A DNA stretch of 64,000 nt from Rugalucina vietnamica. Taxonomy: Eukaryota; Mollusca; Bivalvia; Lucinida; Lucinidae. Each line of letters starts with the position of its first letter. Positions within the stretch are counted from its first letter, which is position 1. The stretch is from positions 35,046,139 through 35,110,138 of the forward strand of contig OZ024870.1 in the NCBI GenBank assembly GCA_964017185.1. Reading direction: 5' to 3'. The position numbers were made by a program, and so were the translations under genes. Below the pieces are notes generated by a model. It had not been told where the DNA came from. It made no database searches and worked only from the letters and a program-made list of their open reading frames with translations. Shown one piece after another: positions 56,252 through 64,000 of this stretch.

Positions 56252-57232
56252 CACTGCTCTCACATATACCGAATTTCCCTTGCGAATGCCCTTCCGAATG
56301 CAATTTTGAGCAAATTCGCATTAATCGCTAGAAATTCGGAAGCATTCGGTAGCATTTGTAAGCATTCGGAAGCATTCGGTGAAAATTTCGAGTCGTTGCG
56401 AAAATTAGGAAGATGCTCCTAAAATTCGCAAGGAAATCATATTCTTAACATATTCGTAAAGAATTCGTAAACAATTCGGATTGATTGCAAGACATTTGTA
56501 ACACTCGCAAGCCATTTACAAGGATTCTGTAGCATTAAATTCTATTGAGTTTTGATGTCCGTAAAGAATCGCTAGTGAATCGCAAAATTTTCACATTCAA
56601 GACTCAGTTTTTAGCATAGTTTATTTATTCTGGCCCTATCCTTCAAGTAAAGACCATTATTTATGGTGTTTGGCTTTAAGCTATCCATCAATGTATGACA
56701 GACTAATTAAAGTCCCGTGAAATTTTCATTTGCCCAGTAAAATTATCTTTTTTATTGTGTAAATCGCAATTTGAGAGACACAATAAAGTGGTGTGTGTTT
56801 CAAGAGTAGACTTGGACCAATAATGACATATTTTTTCCATGCCCCATTGCATTGTGGGTGAATTTGTTTTACATTGATATTATTGGCTACAATGTTTGCG
56901 AATGAGTAAAAAATCAAAAGAATTCGGCAAGCATTCGCTACACATTCGCTTCATTTGTAAGGTGTTTGCAAGACGTTCGTATTATTTGTAACGACATTTG
57001 TAAGCGTTCGGAACATTCGGAAGGCATTTTCAAGAATTCGGTAATGAGCATGGCAATCAATTGCAACATTCTTAAGACATTTGTAAGGATCCGCAAGCAT
57101 TCTTAACGCTTTCGAAAAGACATCGTTTTGTGCAAGCCCCGCCCCCGTCCATTCGCATCATATTCGGTAATTTCAGCGCGAATTTCAAATTTTAGGATTC
57201 GCAAGGGATATTCGGTATATGTGAGAGCAGCA
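56252..57232. mobile_element. 980-bp TIR element with ATTCGnAAG motif arrays
   Basis: CTGCTCTCACATATACCGAA and its mirror (about 34 bp, one mismatch) define the ends. 56270-56540 and 56930-57200 are full of GCATTCGGAAGC, ATTCGCAAG and ATTTGTAAG variants. The centre is ordinary. No coding capacity; target duplication at most CA. Confidence 0.8.
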
Positions 57233-57351
57233 TCAAGAAAGTGAATGTTTATAGACTGAGAAACATACAGTTCGTTTTTTTTTCATAACGTGCCGCGTAC
57301 CTTGCTTAACCCTAAAACAGGATGACAATATTCTTTAATATTCTTTACGCG

Positions 57352-57352
<1 letters not shown>

Positions 57353-57431
<79 letters not shown>
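57353..57431. repeat. (CA)n/(CG)n microsatellite
   Basis: CA run with a GCGCGCGCG patch. Confidence 0.95.
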
Positions 57432-57434
<3 letters not shown>

Positions 57435-57544
57435 TCCGTAGATGACTTCATGTCGCAGTGGTTAAGTCAGTCGCTTCGTAAAATCACATGTCGAGAATAA
57501 ATACGTACAGGTAGTTGATATAAGACTGGTACAAAATTATTTTA

Positions 57545-57745
57545 GGGAGCGCGGTGGCGTAGTGGTAGGGCGTCTGACTCCGAATCGAAAGGTCCTGGGT
57601 TCGATCCCCACATGCGCCACCGTGTTGTGTCCTTGAGCAAGACACATTAACTCCTTACTAACTGGTTAAACCCAGGAAGCGTTGGCTCCGTCCCGACATG
57701 ACTGAAAAAAATGTTGACTGGTATATAAAGCCTTAATAAAAATGA
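57545..57745 (+). repeat. SINE-1 (tRNA-Arg-like head)
   Basis: GGGAGCGCGGTGGCGTAGTG, with anticodon-loop text CTCCGAA (CCG position) and B box GGTTCGATCCC, then GTGTCCTTGAGCAAGACACA and a tail ending TATATAAAGCCTTAATAAAA. A 5' AGGGAGCGCGG start is shared with the 29585 and 32415 copies. Confidence 0.85.
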
Positions 57746-58383
57746 TTTTGATAAGAGCATCTGACTCGTTAGCTCAGGAGGTTGAGCGCGAGTAGGAAAC
57801 GCCTATTTTTATTGAAATTTATTATTTTTATCATTTTTTTCGCATCTTTGACAATATTCTTGCGTAGAAAAAAAAAATAAATAAAAACTGAAAACCTATA
57901 TGCATTGGTAAAATGCAAAAATAAAGAAATCCAGACAGCAATTAAACATATAAATCGTAAACAATGTTATCATATGCAATGGTAACAATGATTATTGTTG
58001 AGCTTCCAGCTGCAGAATGTTATTTTTTAGACACTCGTGTGTATAACTAGTGATCGCTAGTTCAATTCTGAGCTGTCCATGGCTTTATGGTGACACTATA
58101 AACCGAGATCCCGTCTGCATATGACGATAACTGTTGGTGGGAAAGCAACTATCAACTATTTGTTATCGCCATGTGACTTTTAACATACTGGTGCATGTAT
58201 ATACGTACATTGGTTCTGTTAAGCTACATTTCACGTGTTTTTCGTGAACACACAGTAATTTTTTACATGTAAACATGGCAAGATTTACGATTTGAAACAT
58301 TTAGTTGATCTTTAATTTTATGCGCATTTTTTTTATTCTACGCCTTACAACGTTTTGACACATTTCAAGTAATATCGAGCATG
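57746..58383. other. Non-coding stretch
   Basis: Begins with a tRNA-like scrap (GTTAGCTCAGGAGGTTGAGC). Nothing else recognised. Confidence 0.4.
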
Positions 58384-59460
58384 GTCTGTTATCCTTATCA
58401 GGATAACATGTCCGTGACATGTTTACCCCATTGAACAACGCTTTTATAAAGCAAAACTTGAGTATGCAGGGGTATACATAGTTTAAGCTCACATGAGCCC
58501 TTCGGCTCAAAAGGTGAGCTTATAGGATGGCCATGCCCCGTCGTCCGTCAGTCGTCGTCTGTCAACAATTTCCATGATCTTCTTCTCTGAAACAGCTTGG
58601 CCAATCAAAGTTAAAACTGTTTGCGGAGCATTCTTAGGAAGGGGGAACGAAATTTGCATAAATGGACCTGGTCACATGACCAAGATGGCCGCCTTGGCTA
58701 TAAATAGCAAAAACCGTTAATTTTTTTCTTCTTCAGAACCAGATGGCATGAAGCATCAAACAATATTAAAAGCAATACAAAGTTTGTATAAATCATTTCG
58801 CTGGGATGACCTTGACTTATTTTACGGTAAGATCAACTTTCATGTAGGTCGCCGTGCATTTAAATGGGGAAATAAGTTAAATATAATTAAATGGGTGGAA
58901 ACTTGCTATGATAATACAAATGGGCAGATTCATTTTTATGAAAACACAAAGACCCAGGTGGTTGTCTGCTCCTGCCTGGGGGATATATACATGTATATGA
59001 CTATAATATTTAAACATCTTCTCTGCAACCGCATGGCCGATCAAAGCCAAACTTCGTGGAAGGGGAACGAAAGTTTGTATTAATGGTCAAGGTAACTTGA
59101 CCAAGGCCGCCATGGCTATAAATTGAAAAACCTTTAAAAGCGTTCTTCTTCAGAATCAGTAGGCCTTTGATTTTGAAACTTGGCATGAAGCATCTACAAA
59201 CTCTATATATGACCCAGGGATGACATTAACCTATTATAGGACAAGGTCAACTTAGGTTGCCTAATCTTCTGAAAACATAGATTGTGAGTATTCGTTCTAT
59301 CATGTGTCCACAATGTATGTTTTGAACAAATAAGAAAATATCAAAACTTAAAATTTTCATTTTTTTTTTTCAACTTAAAAAAACACACTGTATTTTGCTT
59401 GTTAAGGGTTTGTAATGATATCGTCATGTTTTAGTGCACATGTATTACACATGCTGACGA
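58384..59460. mobile_element. Foldback element copy split by a family H element
   Basis: 58390-58480 (GATAACATGTCCGTGACATG, GCAAAACTTGAGTATGCAGG) matches 45340-45425, and 59270-59440 (AACATAGATTGTGAGTATTC) matches 45445-45620. Between them, 58484-59260 is a minus-strand family H element with its 3' hairpin at 58484-58520. Confidence 0.7.
58484..59260 (-). mobile_element. Family H element, 5'-truncated
   Basis: It opens (on this strand) with AGCTCACATGAGCCC ttc GGCTCAAAAGGTGAGCT, followed by the GTCGTCCGTC tract, GGTCACATGACCAAGATGGC and CTTGACTTATTTTACG. The CCAGAGGACC start is absent. Confidence 0.8.
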
Positions 59461-59796
59461 CAGATCTACAACATTTAATCCTTCTTAACCTTACTCATTA
59501 GGGCCCATCTTTGCGTCAGGAATCGGGCAAGCATATAAGCACATAAGCTTCTCTTACTCAATCTGAATTTAAATAAAAATATAGGGATCAACCATGGTTT
59601 CCAGTGTTCAAACATTCGATGGATCACGAGGAAGGTGTTTGAACACAAGGCCGCAGGCCGCGTGTTCAAACACCTTCCGAGTGATCCAGCGAATGTTTGA
59701 ACACTGAAACAAACCATGGTTGATCGCTATTCTTGCATTTTCACACTAATCCACTTAAAATATCTTGAAAATAACATTAGCGACGTAAAAACCCAC

Positions 59797-59829
59797 CGAA
59801 AACAGCGGAGCTTCTTCAACGTCGGCCAT
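59797..59829 (-). CDS. First exon MADVEEAPLFS, left arm
   Basis: Minus-strand mirror of 60193-60225 with identical 11 codons. The donor is GTGGGT instead of GTGAGT. Confidence 0.45.
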
Positions 59830-59839
59830 TTTGTTTCTA

Positions 59840-60180
59840 CGAAACACATGACGTCACGTCGCATTGACCAATGACGTCGCCCAAAACCCATGTTCAAACG
59901 GCACGTGAATTTCATGATTTGAACATGGGTTTTGCTGTTTGAACACGGCTTTCGACCAATCGAAATCGGCCTCAAAGAGCTATGCGCATAGATATCTATG
60001 CAAGAATTAATATTCTTGCATAGATATCTATGCGCATAGCTGTTTGAAGCCGTTTTCGATTGGTCGAAAGCCGTGTTCAAACAGCAAAACCCATGTTCAA
60101 ATCATGAAATTCACGTGCCGTTTGAACATGGGTTTTTTTGGGCGACGTCATTGGTCAATGCGACGTGACGTCATGTGTTT
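59840..60180. promoter_or_regulatory. Putative bidirectional promoter at palindrome core
   Basis: Each arm has TGACGTCA (CRE consensus) at about 59847 and 60165, CCAAT/ATTGG boxes beside it, and further ACGTG/CACGTG sites, 25-60 bp upstream of the divergent ATGs. Promoter activity is inferred from motif content only. Confidence 0.4.
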
Positions 60181-60192
60181 CGTAGAAACAAA

Positions 60193-60225
60193 ATGGCCGA
60201 CGTTGAAGAAGCTCCGCTGTTTTCG
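60193..60225 (+). CDS. First exon MADVEEAPLFS, right arm
   Basis: acaaaATGGCC context, 11 codons, then TCG|GTGAGT, a consensus donor, phase 0. No downstream exon is recognised in the window. Confidence 0.45.
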
Positions 60226-60526
60226 GTGAGTTTTTACGTCGCTAATGTTATTTTCAAGAGATTTTAAGTGGATTAGAGTGAAAATGCAAGAATAGCGATC
60301 AACCATGGTTTGTTTCAGTGTTCAAACATTCGCTGGATCACTCGGAAGGTGTTTGAACACGCGGCCTGCGGCCTTGTGTTCAAACACCTTCCTCGTGATC
60401 CATCGAATGTTTGAACACTGAAAACCATGGTTAATCCCTATAATAAATTGAATCGGTTTGTTGATTTAAGCGTTAATCCAACAGCAAAGGTCATATGGAA
60501 ACGAGACCTCAGTTTATAGTTCAAGA

Positions 60527-60598
60527 AGACCCGGATCAAACCTGCGATCTCTGGTTTATAAGGCACGTGAAATAACCACTGCACCATGGAGGCTTGCT
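60527..60598 (-). repeat. tRNA-like sequence
   Basis: Minus strand: GCCTCCATGGTGCAGTGGTT with A box TGGTGCAGTGG and B box GGTTTGATCC. The acceptor stem does not pair. A SINE head or tRNA pseudogene. Confidence 0.5.
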
Positions 60599-60599
60599 T

Positions 60600-61129
60600 A
60601 ATAGGTTCGGTATAAACTTTATCATGATAGAAATCGTACTTTTAAATGTTAAAAAAGGACAAAAGAACGCATGCCCTTAACACCAACTGCGTTCGGCTTG
60701 CCAAGCAGCAATGTGGTTTGATAACTGATCCGGCTTGATATGATCTTTGTTTTGTCGATAGGCCCTAGGACAAAATTTCAATAGCCAAACACAACACAAT
60801 TAAATTTCTCCTTTTACATGTATATATATTAGAATCGTGAATGGCGGTTCGTTTGTTTACATATAAAAGGTCGGTAAATGGACACGTGAAATGTCTGCGT
60901 GGTATACTGTACATGAATATATGTATTCGGGTATTGTCTATCAGTGTCAGCACCATCGTATATGCTTGCGATACAATCAAAGTCCTTACAACAAAGATTG
61001 ATGCGACATCGCACAACATGTGATAAAATGGATTAAAACAACCTTCAGCGCAACAATATCGTTTTGGCAACTACCAACACCAAGACAATGAACTCTTCGC
61101 CGTAGGTTGCTGCCCAATTGATCAGTCTT
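60600..61129. other. Non-coding stretch
   Basis: Nothing recognised. Confidence 0.4.
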
Positions 61130-61265
61130 ACAATCACGGGTGACAAAAACCAAGTTCTGCTTGTGGGTGTGCAAGTTCGTTTTCTCAGGGTTCTCCCCTT
61201 TTCCCCCTGTTACTGATTTACCCGTCTCATATGAACTAAAATAATCTTGAACGGGCCGAAAACTG
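61130..61265 (-). repeat. SINE-2 fragment
   Basis: CAAGTTCTGCTTGTGGGTGT, GGTTCTCCCCTTTTCCCCC and CCCGTCTCATATGAACTAAA appear in a rearranged orientation mix; diverged and without a clear tRNA-like head. Confidence 0.55.
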
Positions 61266-61269
61266 TATA

Positions 61270-61900
61270 AAAAACAAATCATCATGATCAGAAATGAGCA
61301 CAATCAGACCCTTATCTGTAATCAAGTAACAATAAAATGACCAAGAATCTATACAATTAAATTTTCCATCCTAACATAGACACCAGGCGGGAGAGACATG
61401 GCGGTGCAACACATCACAAGCAATTTAACAACACGCATAAAAAACAAAATTACTAGCTCTTTCCAAACAAGACCAGCGTCCATTCTGTTAAAAGGGACAA
61501 TACATGAGGCAATAATCTTAAGAAAACACATGTGTCAATGTGTAGACTGTATACACCATTATTTGTGAAACAACTGAATAATTTGTGCACTTTGTAGTGT
61601 CCAAAATTGCTTCTACGTGAAAATGGCGAACATCAAAAGTAAACTGCGGCGAAGTGACGCGCGACCCGCTTTACGGGGCGACTGAAACACTATGCGTCCT
61701 CTACGGAAACACTTTAGAAACTCATGAAAATAATATAATTGAGTTAGTTTGATTTTAATTTATTTATTTGAATTCAACCAGGTGAAACAGCACGCATACT
61801 ATCACACAGAATAAATGAGGATCAGAACGAAAGCTTATGTCTTGCCAAATTAATTTTCTACATCGTAACCATCGCACTCGATATGGCAGAAACACTGTTG
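61270..61900. other. Non-coding stretch
   Basis: Nothing recognised. Confidence 0.4.
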
Positions 61901-61904
61901 AAAG

Positions 61905-62105
61905 TCTACAATAAACAAAAACAGTTGTGTGGCTAGGCATATTGTAGCTACATGTAGGGTACTGCCCCTATCGCTCTTCCTACTGTCGAATGGACTCAAA
62001 ACTAGACATCGACAAAATAAACATCGTTCGCTCACGAGATAGCACGTGGAACTGTTTTACATCTAATAATACACATATATCTGAACATGTACACTATACT
62101 TTTTG
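61905..62105 (-). repeat. Inverted partner of 55655-55870
   Basis: Shares GTTCCACGTGCTATCTCGTG on the minus strand and TTTTGAGTCCATTCGACA. Confidence 0.7.
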
Positions 62106-62119
62106 ATTTGGTGTCTTGT

Positions 62120-62370
62120 GTATTTGTTTAAATTCAGTTTCACGTCCCTTTCAAGATTATTTCAGCTCATATGAACAGCACCAAACAGTACCATGTAGGT
62201 GGGGCGAAAACGGGAGTACCCCGAGAAAAACCGTCTGGCACACCCGCAAGCAGAACTTGGCCTGTCTCACATGTGGCCATTGTGGGTCTCGAACTCGCAC
62301 CAGACACAACGGTGAGATGATTAAGTGATTATGAAATAGCGCTCTTAACTGCTCGGCCACGGGGGACGCT
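62120..62370 (-). repeat. SINE-2 (tRNA-headed)
   Basis: Minus strand: head with B box AGTTCGAGACCC, CAAGTTCTGCTTGCGGGTG, GGTACTCCCGTTTTCGCCCC and the end GTGAAACTGAATTT. Head A-box region GGCCGAGCAGTTAAGAGC. Confidence 0.82.
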
Positions 62371-62689
62371 TGCGTATTTTTTTAGTCATTAGAGGCGGTC
62401 AGCTTATCCTATCCACATTATCTGTACCAGCCAGTCAGGAAATAAATGTTGACGTTAGGATCGATCGCTGATCCGTTCTTCTGCCGAAAATGACGATCGA
62501 GTTCTCGGCTTCAATGGGTGAAAAATCAAGACCTATAAAAAACCTATACATGCGGTCTGCCTTCTCACTAGACAGTTTAATCCAGAAACTTACGATTTTA
62601 GTATTAAATGCAGCAGTGAATTTTGTGATTCTTGCATTTGCCAATAGATAAAATAATATTTTCGTTTTTCCTTTTTTTTCATTTCTTTT

Positions 62690-63035
62690 TAATTTTCTAA
62701 GCTTTATTGTCACAGGTGCGAAAAAAGGAAGAAACAAAGAAAAGGAAATTTTTTGTCCTACCCGGACTCGAACCCAGGACATTCCGATTCTATGTCTTAC
62801 ACTCTACCTACTGAACTATTCAGTTAGGCGTCCTGGACAATTTCGTTTTTTGCTTATCTCATTTAATACACCTCCGGTGGGCTGTTAGTAGTTTTGACTA
62901 TGTTAATTCTTCATATCGCCCCTCGCCTTCGTCTCAAATATGCCCTCACGAGTCGTCGCCCATCACACACAAAGTCGTAACCGCAAGCGCCAGCAAAAGT
63001 TACGTTCAAAAGTGAAAAATGTCTATTAAGAACTG
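62690..63035 (-). repeat. SINE-3, inverted copy
   Basis: Minus strand: CTTTTGAACGTAACTTTTGC, GGCGACGACTCGTGAGGGC, then a tRNA-like module with TAGTTCAGTAGG and GGTTCGAGTCC, then a pyrimidine tract and GTGACAATAAAGC. The flanks match 54765-55095 better than the anticodon-arm part does. Confidence 0.75.
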
Positions 63036-63305
63036 GTCAACTACCCATGAAGTGGTAGCTCCGTCCCATCATGACCGAAAAATTATTGACCCAGGATTTT
63101 AAGCCGCAACCAAACAATTATCTTCTTTCGTAAAAGTGACTGTGATAGCTTCCTGAAAAAGAGTGCGAGAATAGCTTATTAAAAAAATAAGTTTATTTAT
63201 TCAAGCTCCTTACAATACTGGTTAACTTCCAAGGCAGCCATGGCCCTGTCCCAACATGGGTGAAAAATGGTTGACCGAGATGCTAAGAAAAAGACAAACC
63301 AAATC
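63036..63305 (+). repeat. Two SINE-1-like tails
   Basis: AACTGGTCAACTACCCATGA...GACCGAAAAATTATTGAC (63030-63110) and TACTGGTTAACTTCCAAGGC...GGGTGAAAAATGGTTGAC (63218-63290) match the SINE-1 tail (ACTGGTTAAACCCAGGAAGC...). No tRNA-like heads. Confidence 0.6.
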
Positions 63306-63391
63306 ATTTCCTCTGGGAAGCTTAAGTGGTGATGCATCTCTATTTTTGTCAGTTTTCACCAGGTTTTTGACTGCTATTTTTCTTCTTGCAG

Positions 63392-63593
63392 ATGATTGAG
63401 ATGTATCCCCAATCAGGTGTTTACTGGTTCAGAGGAAAGAGAGAGGCCGCCCTTTTTAACTCCGAGGACCCTGACAAGTTATTGAACAAAATGTTAGATA
63501 TCTTCTTCTCAAAACACGTCCTTAAAACGTCCAATGCCAGGGGAGGGGGTGTATACACACCCCTAAACTCCCAAGTCATAGATGCTTGTCTAA
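63392..63593 (+). CDS. Internal exon, BEN-domain-like
   Basis: Acceptor ttttcttcttgCAG, donor CTAA|GTAAGT at 63594. The exon encodes MIEMYPQSGVYWFRGKREAA, then LFNSEDPDKLLNKMLDIFFS, then KHVLKTSNARGGG...TPLNSQVIDACL. The helical D..KLL..ML..FFS...L..SN..G...LN...VIDAC pattern fits a BEN domain, a DNA- and protein-binding module of chromatin regulators and some transposons. Phase 0 start, phase 1 end. The next acceptor-like site (ttttctcatgCAG, 63911) would continue the codon as ATG and reach a stop after 14 codons. The best candidate for an intact host exon here. Confidence 0.5.
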
Positions 63594-64000
63594 GTAAGTT
63601 TTAATTCTCTCAGTCTCTTCTTGTCAGTTCTATTAACACGGTCGGGAAATAAGCAGTTTATGTAAGGTACTTCAAATTCTAATACCTGTCCTATCGTATG
63701 GGGCATACATTCCCGTAGGTTTAATTGTCCTTACTTGCAGTATTCTTTTCTTGGTCACCAAGAAACATTTAGGAAGTCCTATTGTTCAAAATGTTCGGAA
63801 ATCACACATGGCTAAATAGCAACAATAATATCTCTAGTTTAGGACATAGAAAATTAAGTTTTAGATTCTGTTTTGTTTTTGCATATGCAAATTATTGGTT
63901 TTCTCATGCAGTGACTCAAATAATACTGAGTTGTCATCAAGATACCCTCGTTTAACAAGTCATTACTTACTGATTTATAGATGAGCCGCGACGCGAGAAA

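Larger units (their letters stand above)
59580..60442. mobile_element. 863-bp near-perfect palindrome
   Basis: The arms (about 425 bp each) run from TATAGGGATCAACCATGG to the mirror ending CCCTATA, centre at about 60010 in AAGAATTAATATTCTT. The outer 140 bp of each arm is itself a hairpin (GTGTTTGAACAC...). Each arm also carries CCAAT, TGACGTCA and an ATG-plus-donor exon, divergent from the centre. The arms differ at a few positions only. Confidence 0.92.

Noticed and set aside
62756-62830. A functional tRNA gene on the minus strand
   Set aside because: One T-stem mismatch, poor acceptor pairing, and embedded in the same dispersed repeat.

Overview
The window looks like intergenic and intronic DNA from an AT-rich animal genome, most likely a bivalve mollusc. 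The evidence is GT-AG exon fragments, tRNA-headed SINEs, and many copies of a hairpin-ended repeat carrying a 'gtcacatgaccaagatggc'-type core that I associate with bivalve genomes. That taxonomic call is inference. No complete host gene is visible. Most of the window is transposable elements, many nested, and most long open frames are repeat shadows.

Layout. 1-6207 and 34047-43723 are two copies (about 98% identical where I counted) of one locus with decayed exons: an N-terminal exon, two homologous exons with an RRRxGE box like the first arginine box of tyrosine recombinases, and two C-terminal exons. The copies differ by clean insertions, so each copy shows the empty site of the other's elements. 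6208-16003 is a split-direct-repeat (Ngaro-like) retroelement with an A1 ... B1-A2-B2 layout and a gag split by an intron. A complete non-autonomous LTR element with identical 917-bp LTRs (7641-11593) sits in that intron, and a second, Penelope-like reverse transcriptase is joined into its RT region.

18231-19780 is the most unusual object: a 1.55-kb element with perfect 25-bp terminal inverted repeats whose whole interior is 66 palindromes centred on GATATC, mostly exactly 21 bp apart. 20427-29039 is an 8.6-kb element with about 775-bp inverted arms and a TACCT target duplication. It holds a TA-flanked element (21200-25801), which in turn holds SINEs and a tandem-unit hairpin element.

29045-34046 has SINEs, a LINE relic and a 425-bp MITE. 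After copy B come a Sushi-domain exon (43918-44092), several hairpin elements, piggyBac-like transposase relics (47590-47930 weak; 51342-51658 better), a TIR element with an inverted GACAACTCACC-type array and a first exon (52367-54272), and an ATTCG-motif TIR element (56252-57232). A nearly perfect 863-bp palindrome (59580-60442) has a promoter-like segment and a first exon in each arm. The window closes with an inverted pair of tRNA-containing repeats and a BEN-like exon (63392-63593).

A recurring theme is TIR elements whose ends or interiors are arrays of one private short motif, together with elements that carry ATG-plus-splice-donor first exons.
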